Assembly (NCBI GenBank): GCA_049324435.1 | Contig: JBMOOQ010000040.1 | Coordinates: 62,001 to 126,000 of the forward strand | Direction of reading: 5' to 3' | Source: Pseudorhodoplanes sp049324435 | GTDB lineage: Bacteria; Pseudomonadota; Alphaproteobacteria; Rhizobiales; Xanthobacteraceae | Length of the DNA stretch: 64,000 nucleotides | Notes under the pieces: generated by a model | Told to the model about the DNA's origin: nothing | The model's database searches: none | The model's input: only the letters and a program-made list of their open reading frames with translations | In this document: positions 9,482 to 18,847 of the stretch, one piece after another | How the letters are laid out: every line of letters begins with the position of its first letter | How positions within the stretch are numbered: the first letter of the stretch is position 1 | Program-made: the position numbers and the translations under genes

Positions 9482-10420
9482 GTGCCTGTATCCGGAAGGT
9501 CGGACGAATCGGATCGCGCCTTGCCGGACCAACTCCCTCGTACCGGGCTCTCTGCCACCGCCCTTGGGGTGCTGTGCGGGATCGCCGCCGCCGCCTGCTG
9601 GGCGGCTGGACTCGTCGCGGCCAAGCACGGCATCGCGGCAGGACTTGCCCCGACCGATCTCGCATTCCATCGCTTTGTCTGGTCCGGCCTGGTGATGCTG
9701 CCGCTGATGCTGCGGGCGGGACTGGCCGATCTCGGGGGGCTCGGCTGGAGCCGCGGGCTGGTCATTCTTGTGCTGGCGGGGCCGCTTCAGGCTATCGTCA
9801 GCTATACCGGCTTCACCGTCGCCCCGCTTGGGCACGGTGCGGTGATCCACCCGGCCGCGGCCGCACTGGGCGGGCTGATCCTCGCGCGCATTGCGCTTGG
9901 CGAAGCGCTGACCCGATCCCGTATCATCGGCGTTGCCGCGATTGTGCTTGGATTGGTCGTCCTGGCCGGCGAGGCGGTCACGACGATCCGCGGCAACGCC
10001 CTGACGGGCGACATCCTGTTCGCGACGGCCGGGTTCATGTGGGCGGCGTTCACCACCTGTCTGCGCGGATGGCGGACCAGCGGCATGCTGGCCGCGCAGC
10101 TGGTGGGTGTGCTGTCGCTCCTGATCTTTGCTCCGGTCTATGCGATCGTTTTCGGCTTTGAGCGCATGGCCGCTGCCGGTCTGGTCGAAAATCTGATTCA
10201 GATCGCGGTTCAGGGCGTATTCGCAGGATTGCTGGCGCTCTATCTGTTCGCCCGCGCCGTTTCGGTTCTGGGTGCCGGGCGCGCATCGATGTTTCCGGCG
10301 TTGGTGCCGGCGACGACGGTGCTGATCGGCTTTCTGGCGATCGGCGAAGTGCCAACGATCCCGCAGCTTGTCGGCCTTGCGATCGTCGTGGTCGGCTTTC
10401 GCTTCGCGCTCAAGCCGTAA
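9482..10420 (+). CDS. EamA/DMT family transporter
   Basis: An inner-membrane protein of about 312 residues with ten predicted helices in two EamA repeats. This is the drug/metabolite transporter superfamily, whose members mostly export amino acids or other metabolites. The substrate cannot be told from sequence. The reading frame opens at a TTG at 9428; the GTG at 9482 and the TTG at 9521 are later candidates, and the first hydrophobic helix begins only after these. It converges with the lysozyme inhibitor gene with a 6-base gap. Confidence 0.85.
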   Translation: MPVSGRSDESDRALPDQLPRTGLSATALGVLCGIAAAACWAAGLVAAKHGIAAGLAPTDLAFHRFVWSGLVMLPLMLRAGLADLGGLGWSRGLVILVLAGPLQAIVSYTGFTVAPLGHGAVIHPAAAALGGLILARIALGEALTRSRIIGVAAIVLGLVVLAGEAVTTIRGNALTGDILFATAGFMWAAFTTCLRGWRTSGMLAAQLVGVLSLLIFAPVYAIVFGFERMAAAGLVENLIQIAVQGVFAGLLALYLFARAVSVLGAGRASMFPALVPATTVLIGFLAIGEVPTIPQLVGLAIVVVGFRFALKP

Positions 10421-10426
10421 GCGGCG

Positions 10427-10732
10427 CTATTGCATCTTGCAGGCTGTCGGGCGCGCCTTCTGCCGTCTCAGGGTTGCTTCCTGTCCGGTGATCCAGAGCG
10501 ATATGCCGCTTTTGGAATAACGGGCACCATATGCGGACAGGCGTTGCGGCAACGTATAGGCGTGACCATCGACCTGCAGGCGCATCCTCTTGTCGCCTTT
10601 GTAGATCGCGGCAACCGCCTGGGTACCGTCGGCGCATTCGTAGCTGACGAAGTTCGCCTGCGCATGGGCGACTGTCGCGGTAAGCGAAAGCGCCGCTGCC
10701 GATACGATCCGCTTGAGCCCTATCCGCTTCAT
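10427..10732 (-). CDS. MliC-type C-lysozyme inhibitor
   Basis: A periplasmic protein of 101 residues. A signal peptide ends at A-H-A-Q (about residue 25). The mature part carries the MliC pattern: a first Cys in YECADGTQ, the lysozyme-contacting SAYGARYS segment, LWITGQEATL, and a final Cys in TACKMQ that would close the disulfide. The MliC/PliC family protects the cell wall from host or competitor C-type lysozyme. The ATG at 10732 is chosen for the signal peptide. It lies 10 bases after the aminotransferase gene and may be co-transcribed with it. Confidence 0.87.
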   Translation of the reverse strand: MKRIGLKRIVSAAALSLTATVAHAQANFVSYECADGTQAVAAIYKGDKRMRLQVDGHAYTLPQRLSAYGARYSKSGISLWITGQEATLRRQKARPTACKMQ

Positions 10733-10742
10733 GGCCACTCCG

Positions 10743-11924
10743 TCACGCAGCTTTTCGCGTCGAAAGAAATGCACCCATCCGGTCGAGTGCCTTCAGAATA
10801 TTCTCGGTTGAATTCGCGTAGGACAAACGCACATAGCCTTCGCCGAGAATGCCGAAATCCGGGCCGCCGATGATTGCAACGCCGGCATCTTCGAGCAGCG
10901 CCGTGGCCAGATCCTTGGCCTTCCAGCCGGTCCCCATGATGTTGGGGAAGGCGTAGAATGCTCCCTTGGGCGTCGTGCAGGTTACGCCTGGAAGCTTGTT
11001 CAAACCCTCGACCACGACTTTGCGGCGGCGGTCGAATTCTGCGACCATCTTCGTCACCTCGTCCTGCGGGCCGGTCAGCGCCGCCAGTCCCGCATATTGC
11101 GCCGATGCGTTGACACAGGAGTGCAGGTTGACCGCGAGCTTGCGCGCATAATCGTACAGCTTGCCGGGCCAGACCGCATAGCCGAGGCGCCAGCCCGTCA
11201 TCGCATAGGTCTTCGACCAGCCGTTGAGCAGGATGAGCCGGTCGCGGATCTGCGGATACGACAACAGGCACACATGCGTTTCGCCATCATAAACCATGTG
11301 ATCGTAGATCTCGTCCGACATCACCGCAACGTCGGGAAAACGCTCGAGCCCCGCGACCAGCTTGTCGACCTCGGATTTCGGCGTAACGCCGCCGGTCGGA
11401 TTGGCCGGTGAGTTGACGATCAGAAGCCGTGTCTTCGGTGTGATCAGCCTCAGCGTCTCCTCGGCCGAGAACGCAAATCCGTTCTCCTCGCGGATCGGCA
11501 CCGGCACGGGCGTGGCGCCGGTGAACTCGATCATCGAGCGATAGATTGGAAAGCCCGGATCGGGATAAAGGATTTTGGCGCCCGGCTCGCCGAACATCAT
11601 AATAGACATGAACATGGTCGGCTTGCCGCCCGGCATGATCATCACTTCGTCCGGCGACACCTCGACCGCAAAGCGCTTGTGCAGATCGGCCGCGACCGCT
11701 TCGCGCAAGGCCGGAATACCGGTTGCCGGCGTATAGCCGTGATGGCCGTCGCGCAGCGCCTTGATGGCGGCCTCGACGATGAAGTCAGGGGTGCGAAAGT
11801 CCGGCTGGCCGATCCCGAGATTGATGACGTCGCGGCCCTGCGCGATCAGTGCATTGGCGCGGGCGAGGACAGCGAAGGCGTTTTCCTCGCCGATCCGGTC
11901 GAAGGCAGCGATGGTCCGAAGCAT
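10743..11924 (-). CDS. PLP-dependent class I/II aminotransferase (aspartate-type)
   Basis: The product (393 aa) is a fold-type I aminotransferase of the aspartate/aromatic aminotransferase branch. Visible motifs are YTPATGIPALREA at 64-76, NSPANPTGG at 171-179, SDEIYD at 203-208 and NGWSKTYAMTGWRLGYA with the PLP lysine at 238. The substrate-carboxylate arginine sits near the C-terminus in VRLSYANS. It should interconvert a 2-oxo acid and an amino acid in the cytoplasm; the substrate pair is not determined. Confidence 0.9.
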   Translation of the reverse strand: MLRTIAAFDRIGEENAFAVLARANALIAQGRDVINLGIGQPDFRTPDFIVEAAIKALRDGHHGYTPATGIPALREAVAADLHKRFAVEVSPDEVMIMPGGKPTMFMSIMMFGEPGAKILYPDPGFPIYRSMIEFTGATPVPVPIREENGFAFSAEETLRLITPKTRLLIVNSPANPTGGVTPKSEVDKLVAGLERFPDVAVMSDEIYDHMVYDGETHVCLLSYPQIRDRLILLNGWSKTYAMTGWRLGYAVWPGKLYDYARKLAVNLHSCVNASAQYAGLAALTGPQDEVTKMVAEFDRRRKVVVEGLNKLPGVTCTTPKGAFYAFPNIMGTGWKAKDLATALLEDAGVAIIGGPDFGILGEGYVRLSYANSTENILKALDRMGAFLSTRKAA

Positions 11925-11974
11925 GGCGAATTCTCTCGTGTCGTGTTTATTAGGCCGGTCGATCCATGCAAAGG

Positions 11975-12424
11975 TTAACTCTGGCGGTCGATCCGGCCAA
12001 TCTGCACTTCCGCCATCCGCATCACGTCGAACAAAATAAAGACCGACCAGCCGATCAGCAGCAGTCCGTTCAGCGCCGCCATCGGGCCGAACAGTCGCAA
12101 TCCGGGCGGAGGGACCACATCGCCGTAGCCCAGTGCAGTGTAATTCTCGAAAGCCATCTCGAAGGTCGAAATACCGTCCCCGGGGTTCATTCCAACGAAA
12201 CTGAACAGCCCGGTCCAGAGCAGGATTTCGGCAAGGTGAGCGGCGCTCAGAGCCGCGACGGTTACTAGAAGGAGTGCGATCAATCGGATCACGAAATGAA
12301 ACTCGTCGGTCGCGACGGCCGTATGCCGGGTACCGACCATGATCAACGCAGACATCACCGCATGGACGACGAAATTCAGAAGACTGACCGCCCCGCCAGC
12401 CGCCAATTGCCAGACCACCGTCAT
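11975..12424 (-). CDS. Small two-pore-helix potassium channel-like protein
   Basis: A 149-residue protein with hydrophobic segments at about 8-30, 43-77 and 113-135. A pore loop lies between the last two, with TALGYGDV at 96-103, a variant of the K+-channel filter TVGYGD. It belongs to the ion channel (Ion_trans_2) superfamily. No RCK/TrkA-N regulatory domain is attached. It is divergent from the HlyC/CorC gene, leaving a short shared promoter region. Confidence 0.82.
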   Translation of the reverse strand: MTVVWQLAAGGAVSLLNFVVHAVMSALIMVGTRHTAVATDEFHFVIRLIALLLVTVAALSAAHLAEILLWTGLFSFVGMNPGDGISTFEMAFENYTALGYGDVVPPPGLRLFGPMAALNGLLLIGWSVFILFDVMRMAEVQIGRIDRQS

Positions 12425-12502
12425 CCCCTCCGTCGCGGACTCACACTAAGTTAAATGTTGGACGTTGCCGAGTGCGGTGCGACATGCCACATAGTCGGAA
12501 TT

Positions 12503-13804
12503 ATGACGGTCTGGCTCGAACTGGCCATCGTCGTTGGGCTCACCCTGCTCAACGGCTTTTTTGCAATGGCGGAGCTGGCGATTGTGTCCTCGCGGCGCAT
12601 CCGCCTGCAGCAGATGGCGGAAGCCGGCAGCCGCGGTGCATCGCGCGCCCTGATGCTGGCGGAAAATCCCGGGCGTTTTCTCTCCGGCGTCCAGGTCGGC
12701 ATCACGTTGATCGGCATCATGTCGGGCGCGTATGGCGGCGCAACGCTGGGTGCGCGGCTCGGTGCGGTGCTTAATGAGTACGCGCTGTTTGCGCCGCGCG
12801 GCGACGAAATCGCGTTTATTCTCGTCGTCGTCGCGATCACCGCGTTGTCCGTTGTGGTCGGCGAGCTTGTGCCAAAGCGGATCGCTCTGCTGACACCGGA
12901 GCGCATTGCAGCGGTCGTTGCCGGACCTCTGCAGCTTCTGGTGCTGATCGCGCGCCCGCTTGTCTGGCTGCTCGAAACGTCAACTGCGCTCCTGCTCAAG
13001 CTGCTCCGTATTCCAGACAAGAAAACCGAGTCCGTTACCGAAGAAGAGGTCAAGATCGCGATTGCAGAAGGCGCCGAAGCCGGCGTGATCGATGAGGTCG
13101 AGGAAGAGATGATCCACGGCGTGCTGGCGCTGGCGGATTCTTCGGTTGCCTCGATCATGGTGCCGCGGCCCGATGTCTATTGGATCGACCTGTCGGACGA
13201 CAAGCAGGCGATCGAGCGCGAGATTGCCGATTGCCCGTATTCGCGCATTGTGGTCGCGCGTGACGGCGATATCGGCCGGCCGCTGGGCGTCGTGCAGAAA
13301 AAGGATCTGGTCGGCGACCTGATCGCCGGCCGCGGCATTCGCGTCGAGGAGCGCCTGATCGAGCCAGCCTTCGTGCCGGAGACAATGCCGGTTCTCCGGC
13401 TGCTGGAGACCTTCAAGACCTCGCCCGTTCACCTTGCCTTTGTGGTCGATGAATATGGCGACTTCCTCGGCGTCGCGACCCTCAATGATGTGCTCGAAGG
13501 CATCGCCGGCGATCTCGGCGAGGAGCATGAGCAGCATCCCGAAAACATCATCCGGCGTCCGGACGGCTCGTGGCTGGTCGATGGCCGCGTGCCCGTAGCC
13601 GATCTCGCCGCGATGCTGAAGCTGCCGGATGTTTCAGGCGAGTTCCACACCGCAGCCGGATTCGCGCTCGAGCGGCTCGCGCACATTCCCGTCGAATGCG
13701 AGACCTTCGAGATTCCGGGCTGGCGTGTCGAAATTCTCGACATGGACGGCAAGCGCATCGACAAGCTCCTGTTCACGCCGGTGCCAGAAACTGCCGACGG
13801 GTGA
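12503..13804 (+). CDS. HlyC/CorC family protein (CNNM, CBS pair, CorC-HlyC domains)
   Basis: The product (433 aa) has the standard order of the family. A CNNM/DUF21 membrane domain (residues 1-185, three to four helices, with NGFFAMAELAIVSSRR near the start) is followed by two CBS motifs (about 205-330) and a C-terminal CorC_HlyC domain (about 345-425). Members are linked to Mg2+/Co2+ efflux or membrane integrity; the old haemolysin label is not reliable. The ATG at 12503 is preferred over the ATG at 12455 because it begins directly at the first membrane helix. Confidence 0.92.
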   Translation: MTVWLELAIVVGLTLLNGFFAMAELAIVSSRRIRLQQMAEAGSRGASRALMLAENPGRFLSGVQVGITLIGIMSGAYGGATLGARLGAVLNEYALFAPRGDEIAFILVVVAITALSVVVGELVPKRIALLTPERIAAVVAGPLQLLVLIARPLVWLLETSTALLLKLLRIPDKKTESVTEEEVKIAIAEGAEAGVIDEVEEEMIHGVLALADSSVASIMVPRPDVYWIDLSDDKQAIEREIADCPYSRIVVARDGDIGRPLGVVQKKDLVGDLIAGRGIRVEERLIEPAFVPETMPVLRLLETFKTSPVHLAFVVDEYGDFLGVATLNDVLEGIAGDLGEEHEQHPENIIRRPDGSWLVDGRVPVADLAAMLKLPDVSGEFHTAAGFALERLAHIPVECETFEIPGWRVEILDMDGKRIDKLLFTPVPETADG

Positions 13805-13863
13805 AGGGAACCGATTCCGGCCCGGATGGGTTGTCTGCAACTGCGCATGTCGCAGGGTGAGCA

Positions 13864-15657
13864 ATGGTAAACACCACGAAACGCCGGCTGCGCTCGCAGC
13901 TCTGGTTCGACAATCCGGACAATCCCGGCATGACTGCGCTCTATCTGGAGCGCTATCTGAATTACGGGCTCACCCTCGACGAACTCGCTGCAGGCAAGCC
14001 GATCATCGGCATTGCGCAGACCGGCAGCGATCTGTCGCCCTGCAATCGACACCACCTCGAACTGGCGCAACGGGTCCGCGACGGCATCCGCGACGCCGGT
14101 GGGGTCGCCTTCGAGTTTCCCTGCCATCCGATCCAGGAAACCGGCAAGCGGCCGACCGCCGCACTCGACCGCAATCTTTCCTATCTCAGTCTCGTCGAGG
14201 TGCTGTACGGCTATCCGCTCGATGGCGTCGTGCTGACGACCGGCTGCGACAAGACCACCCCGGCCGGATTGATGGCGGCGGCGACCGTGAATATTCCCGC
14301 GATCGTGCTGTCCGGCGGACCGATGCTGAATGGCTGGTGGAAAGGCGAGCGCTCGGGCTCCGGCACCGTGGTCTGGCAGGCGCGCAAGGATCTCGCCGCG
14401 GGGCGGATCGACTATCGCGAATTCCTCGCTATCGTCGCGTCGTCGGCGCCTTCGATCGGGCATTGCAACACCATGGGCACCGCTTCGACCATGAATGCGC
14501 TGGCGGAAGCGCTCGGCATGTCGCTGCCGGGATGCGCCGCGATCCCGGCACCCTATCGCGAGCGCGCGCAGATCGCTTATGAGACCGGCCGCCGTGCGGT
14601 CGAGATCGTGCGTGAAGACCTGAAACCTTCGGACATCCTGACCCGGCAGGCCTTCGAGAATGCCATTGTCGCGTGTTCGGCGATCGGTGGCTCGACCAAT
14701 GCGCCAATCCACATCAATGCGATCGCGCGCCATGCCGGTATCGATCTGTCTATTGACGACTGGGAGCGTATCGGGTTCGACGTGCCGCTGCTTGTCGATA
14801 TGCAGCCGGCCGGCAAATTTCTCGGCGAAGACTATTATCGCGCCGGCGGTCTTCCAGCCGTGTTGCATGAATTGCTGAAGGCCGGCCGCCTCCGTGCCGA
14901 TGCGCTGACGATCAACGGCAAGACCATTGGCGACAATGTACGCGAGGCGCGCGCGCACGATTCCGAAGTCATCCGGCCTTACAGAACGCCGCTGAAAACT
15001 CAGTCCGGCTTTCGCGTGCTGCGCGGCAACCTCTTCGAATCCGCGATCATGAAGACCAGTGTAATCTCGGAGGATTTCCGCAGGCGCTATCTGTCGAACC
15101 CTGACGATCCGGATGCGTTCGAGGGACGTGCAGTGGTGTTCGAGGGGCCGGAGGATTACCACGCTCGAATCGACGATCCCGCGCTTTCGATCGATGAGCA
15201 GAGCATCCTGGTGATCCGTGGCGTCGGTCCGATCGGCTATCCGGGCTCCGCCGAAGTCGTCAACATGCAGCCGCCGGCGGCGCTCATCAAAGCCGGCATC
15301 GAGTCGCTGCCCTGTATTGGCGACGGCCGTCAGTCCGGCACATCGGGATCGCCATCCATTCTGAATGCTTCGCCGGAAGCAGCGGCGGGTGGCGGTCTTG
15401 CCTTGCTTGCAACCGGCGACCGCATCCGCGTCGACTTGCGCAAGGGCACCGCCGATATGCTCGTTCCGGAGCCGGAGCTTGCACGGCGGCGTGCGGCTCT
15501 GCAGCAGGCCGGCGGCTTGGCCGTTCCGGACAGCCAGACGCCGTGGCAGGCGATTTACCGGGAGACCGTCACGCAGATGGCGGATGGCCAGATCATTCGC
15601 GGTGCAGACAAGTTCAGGCGCGTCGCCCAGGCCGGCATTCCGCGCGACAATCATTAG
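13864..15657 (+). CDS. IlvD/Edd family dehydratase, sugar-acid type
   Basis: The product (597 aa) is an iron-sulfur dehydratase. Cluster cysteines lie in TGCDKTTPAG and GHCNTMGTAS, and the catalytic serine region GTSGSPSI is near residue 490. In length and motif context it resembles the aldonate dehydratases (L-arabonate/D-xylonate type, [2Fe-2S]) more than biosynthetic IlvD. It would convert a sugar acid to a 2-keto-3-deoxy acid. The TRAP transporter downstream on the same strand fits a catabolic role, but the substrate is inferred only as an aldonate-like acid. Confidence 0.85.
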   Translation: MVNTTKRRLRSQLWFDNPDNPGMTALYLERYLNYGLTLDELAAGKPIIGIAQTGSDLSPCNRHHLELAQRVRDGIRDAGGVAFEFPCHPIQETGKRPTAALDRNLSYLSLVEVLYGYPLDGVVLTTGCDKTTPAGLMAAATVNIPAIVLSGGPMLNGWWKGERSGSGTVVWQARKDLAAGRIDYREFLAIVASSAPSIGHCNTMGTASTMNALAEALGMSLPGCAAIPAPYRERAQIAYETGRRAVEIVREDLKPSDILTRQAFENAIVACSAIGGSTNAPIHINAIARHAGIDLSIDDWERIGFDVPLLVDMQPAGKFLGEDYYRAGGLPAVLHELLKAGRLRADALTINGKTIGDNVREARAHDSEVIRPYRTPLKTQSGFRVLRGNLFESAIMKTSVISEDFRRRYLSNPDDPDAFEGRAVVFEGPEDYHARIDDPALSIDEQSILVIRGVGPIGYPGSAEVVNMQPPAALIKAGIESLPCIGDGRQSGTSGSPSILNASPEAAAGGGLALLATGDRIRVDLRKGTADMLVPEPELARRRAALQQAGGLAVPDSQTPWQAIYRETVTQMADGQIIRGADKFRRVAQAGIPRDNH

Positions 15658-15798
15658 CCGGTTTCAGACTGCGAAAAGCATTGCAGCGATCGATCCTGCC
15701 GCGTGCGCGCTTTATATCGTTGACTTAGCCCCCGCCTCCCGCCGATGCTTGCGGCATAAAAATAGATGAGCCGCGACGCGCGGCATTGGGAGGAAACC

Positions 15799-16869
15799 AT
15801 GATCATGCGCCACCTCGTGGGCGCGCTCGCATTGGGCGCGCTTGTATCGACGACAGCGGCAGTATCGGCTCAGGAAACAATCCGGTTGCGGATTGCGTCC
15901 GGGCATCCGCCGGTGAACACCTATGTCAACCTGATGCAGAATTTCTTCGTGCCGGAAGTCACGAAGCGGGTTGCCGAAAGAACAAAGCACAAGGTCGAAT
16001 TCGTTGAAGGCTATGGCGGCGCCATGGTTAAAGTTGCCGATACGCTGGAGGGCGTGCAATCCGGCATCATTGATATCGGCGGCTATTGCTTCTGTTTCGA
16101 ACCGTCGAATCTGCCGCTGCATGCGTTTCAGGTGATGCTGCCGTTCGGCACGATGGATCCTGTCGCGAGCGTGAAGATTGCGCGCGAGGTCTACGATCAG
16201 GTGCCGTACATGTCGAAGGTGTTCGAGGACAAGTTTCGCCAGAAGCTGATCGCGCTGATCGCTGACAACGGCTACAATCTCGGCACCAATTTCGAATGGA
16301 ACAAGGTCTCGGACCTGAAGGGCCAGAAGCTTGCCGGCGCCGGTCTCAATCTGAAATGGCTTGAATATGCCGGCGCGACTCCGGTGCAGTCGTCATTGCC
16401 CGAGGCCTACACCGCGATGCAGACCGGCGTCTATAACGGCTGGATCATGTTTCCGTCGGGCTGGGTGAACTTCAAGCTTTTCGAAGTCGGCAAGTATTAT
16501 ACCGAGATCGGTTTCGGCGCGATTACCTGGCACGGCCTGACCATCAACAAGGCGCGCTGGGACAAACTGCCGAAAGAGGTGCAGGACATTATCCTCGAAG
16601 TCGGCAAGGAATACGAGGCGATGACCGGCACGGTGAACAAGGCCAATTATCCGAAGCAGCTCGAAGAGTTGAAGGCCAAGGGCACCAATGTGCGCAAGCT
16701 GCCCGACAGCGTACAGGCCGACTGGGCGAAATCGCTCGCCGGATGGCCCAAGGAGAAGGCCAAGGAGCTGGACGCACAGGGCCTGCCGGCAACGCAGGTG
16801 CTGGAAGCGACTCTTGCGGCAGCCGAAAAGCATGGCCACAAATGGCCCGTGCGCTATAGCGTGAAGTAA
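15799..16869 (+). CDS. TRAP transporter solute-binding protein (DctP family)
   Basis: The product (356 aa) is the periplasmic binding subunit of a TRAP transporter. A signal peptide ends near V-S-A-Q (about residue 26) and the body is a DctP fold. The segment LKGQKLAGAGLNLKWLEYAG contains the region that usually supplies the carboxylate-binding arginine; here lysines are more evident there. The ATG at 15799 follows GGGAGGAAACC. It is the first gene of the dctPQM set and ends just before a strong hairpin. Confidence 0.92.
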   Translation: MIMRHLVGALALGALVSTTAAVSAQETIRLRIASGHPPVNTYVNLMQNFFVPEVTKRVAERTKHKVEFVEGYGGAMVKVADTLEGVQSGIIDIGGYCFCFEPSNLPLHAFQVMLPFGTMDPVASVKIAREVYDQVPYMSKVFEDKFRQKLIALIADNGYNLGTNFEWNKVSDLKGQKLAGAGLNLKWLEYAGATPVQSSLPEAYTAMQTGVYNGWIMFPSGWVNFKLFEVGKYYTEIGFGAITWHGLTINKARWDKLPKEVQDIILEVGKEYEAMTGTVNKANYPKQLEELKAKGTNVRKLPDSVQADWAKSLAGWPKEKAKELDAQGLPATQVLEATLAAAEKHGHKWPVRYSVK

Positions 16870-16876
16870 TGTCCGC

Positions 16877-16912
16877 AAGCGCCATGGCCGGAACGGTCCG
16901 GCCATGGCGCTT
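16877..16912 (+). terminator. 15-bp perfect stem-loop between dctP and dctQ
   Basis: Arms 16877-16891 and 16898-16912 are perfectly complementary around a 6-base loop and end in TTT. The hairpin lies in the gap between the binding-protein gene and the small membrane subunit. In many transport operons such hairpins protect the upstream message or partly terminate, giving excess binding protein; that function is inferred here. Confidence 0.8.
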
Positions 16913-16942
16913 TATGCTGATGATGTAAAGCAAGGACGAGCC

Positions 16943-17467
16943 GTGAATCTCGAACACGTCGTCACCCGGGTCATCCACGGCCTGCTCGCAGTGGCCGCTG
17001 CGATCATCTTCCTGCTGAGCTTCCTTGTCGTCGCCGACGTGATCGGACGCGGCGCGTTCAATTCTCCGGTGAAGGGAACGCCGGAGATCGTCTCGATGTC
17101 GATCGTGATCATCTGCTTCCTGCTGGCCGCGTATGCGATCCAGAGTGGCGCGATGTTGCGAACCGACGTGATCGTGTCGCTGTTCGGGCGGCGCGGTTAC
17201 GCTTTTGCCGACCTGATGTCGGCGCTGCTGGGCGCCGCCTTCTTTCTCCTGATCGTGTGGGGCAGCTTCGAGCCGGCGCTGCATGCCTGGAGCAGCAACG
17301 AATTCGAAGGCGAGGGGGCGTTGCGCGTGCCGGTCTGGCCGGCGCGGTTCGTCGTCATGCTAGGCTCCGCGCTGGTGATTGCAATCTATCTTGGCCAGGC
17401 TGTCGCGGCTCTCCTTGCACTGATGCGCCCGGACACGGCGCCGCCGCCCGTTTCGACCTCGCACTGA
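16943..17467 (+). CDS. TRAP transporter small permease (DctQ family)
   Basis: The product (174 aa) is a four-helix DctQ-type membrane subunit (helices at about 10-35, 45-70, 85-110 and 130-160). The GTG at 16943 is chosen because AAGGACGAG lies directly upstream. The ATG at 16904 would fall inside the 3' arm of the preceding hairpin. It is followed after 13 bases by the DctM gene. Confidence 0.87.
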   Translation: MNLEHVVTRVIHGLLAVAAAIIFLLSFLVVADVIGRGAFNSPVKGTPEIVSMSIVIICFLLAAYAIQSGAMLRTDVIVSLFGRRGYAFADLMSALLGAAFFLLIVWGSFEPALHAWSSNEFEGEGALRVPVWPARFVVMLGSALVIAIYLGQAVAALLALMRPDTAPPPVSTSH

Positions 17468-17480
17468 CGGGTAATCCGCG

Positions 17481-18839
17481 ATGTTCGGTCATAGCGACAT
17501 GATCCTGATCGTCGTGGTGCTGCTCGCGCTGGTGTTCGCCGGCGTGCATATCGCCATCGCGCTTGGGGTGACCGCGGCGATCGGCATCTACCTCATGCTC
17601 GGCGATCTCGAAGTGGTTCGCACCTTCGTCGCCAATACCGCTTATGAGGCGTTGCGCGACTATGTGTTCGCCGTGATCCCGCTGTTCATGCTGATGGGCG
17701 ACTTTCTCGCCAAATGCGGTGCGGCGACCGATCTTTATACGCTTGCGAACCGGCTGAGCCGATGGCTGCCGGGTCGGCTCGCGGTCGCGACCATCGTGGC
17801 CAATGCGATCTTCGCCTTCGTGACCGGTGTCAGCATTGCGGCCGCCGCCGCCTTCTCCCGCATCGCCTATCCGGAGATGCGCCGCTACGGTTACAGCCGT
17901 GAATTCGCGCTGGGCTGCATCGCCGGCAGCGCCTGTCTCGGGATGCTGATACCGCCGTCGGTTCTGATGATCGTCTGGGGCGTGCTGACGGAGTTGTCGA
18001 TCGGCAAGCTGTTTCTCGCGGGGGTGTTGCCCGGCCTGCTGCTGGCAACCGGTTTCTGCGCCTATGTCGTCATCGCCGCTTTGCTGAAGCCGTCACTCGT
18101 GGGCGCCGGCGCCGATGCGCGCGTGCGGACGGCGGCGCTTGGCGCGGCCGTCTCTCCCCCTGTCCGCGACGAAGCCGACGACCAGCCACTCGGGCCGCTG
18201 CTGTTCAGCACGGCGCTGGTGCTTGCCCTGATCGCCGGAGTGCTTGGCTCGATCTGGCTCGGCTTCTGCACGCCGACCGAAGGTGCCGGCGTCGGCGCCG
18301 TCGGGGCGCTCATCCTCGCGCTGATCAAGGGCATCACCTGGCGCGAGATCTGGCAGGTGGTGCTCAATGTCGGCCGCACCTCCGGTCCGCTGCTGCTGCT
18401 GTTGTTCTGCGCGCAGCTTTACTCGCGCGTCCTGTCGATGACCGGCTTTACCGAGGCCGCGAAAACCTTCCTGCTCGGGACCGGATTAGGTCCTGCGGGC
18501 ATCCTCGCGGTCATGCTGCTGATCTGGTTCGTGCTCGGCTGTTTGATCGACTCGATCTCGATCATTCTGCTCACGGTGCCGATTTTTGCGCCCATTGCGG
18601 CGACGCTCGGCATCGATCCGCTGGCCTTCGCGATCATCGGCATTCTGGCGATCGAGACCGGCCTGCTGACGCCGCCATTCGGCATTCTGGTGTTCACGGT
18701 GAAGGCGGCCGTGCCGGAGCCCAACGTGCCGCTCGCGGAAATCTTCCGCGGCGCCATCCCCTACTGGCTGATCCTGTTCGCGGTGATCGTCGCGATCGTG
18801 GTGTTCCCGCAGATCGCGACGTTTCTGCCGAAGCTGTGA
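17481..18839 (+). CDS. TRAP transporter large permease (DctM family)
   Basis: The product (452 aa) is the Na+-coupled membrane subunit of the TRAP system. It has about 12 helices across its length and conserved family segments such as IPLFMLMGDF (about 67) and CLGMLIPPSVLMIVWG (about 153). A polar loop at 205-240 is longer than in many homologues. With the DctP and DctQ proteins it should import an organic acid using the sodium gradient. It converges with the following binding-protein gene. Confidence 0.93.
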   Translation: MFGHSDMILIVVVLLALVFAGVHIAIALGVTAAIGIYLMLGDLEVVRTFVANTAYEALRDYVFAVIPLFMLMGDFLAKCGAATDLYTLANRLSRWLPGRLAVATIVANAIFAFVTGVSIAAAAAFSRIAYPEMRRYGYSREFALGCIAGSACLGMLIPPSVLMIVWGVLTELSIGKLFLAGVLPGLLLATGFCAYVVIAALLKPSLVGAGADARVRTAALGAAVSPPVRDEADDQPLGPLLFSTALVLALIAGVLGSIWLGFCTPTEGAGVGAVGALILALIKGITWREIWQVVLNVGRTSGPLLLLLFCAQLYSRVLSMTGFTEAAKTFLLGTGLGPAGILAVMLLIWFVLGCLIDSISIILLTVPIFAPIAATLGIDPLAFAIIGILAIETGLLTPPFGILVFTVKAAVPEPNVPLAEIFRGAIPYWLILFAVIVAIVVFPQIATFLPKL

Positions 18840-18847
18840 TCGCGGAT

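Noticed and set aside
13429..15654. A 741-residue minus-strand open frame
   Set aside because: It is antisense to the IlvD/Edd dehydratase gene and the end of the HlyC/CorC gene, with no recognisable motif.
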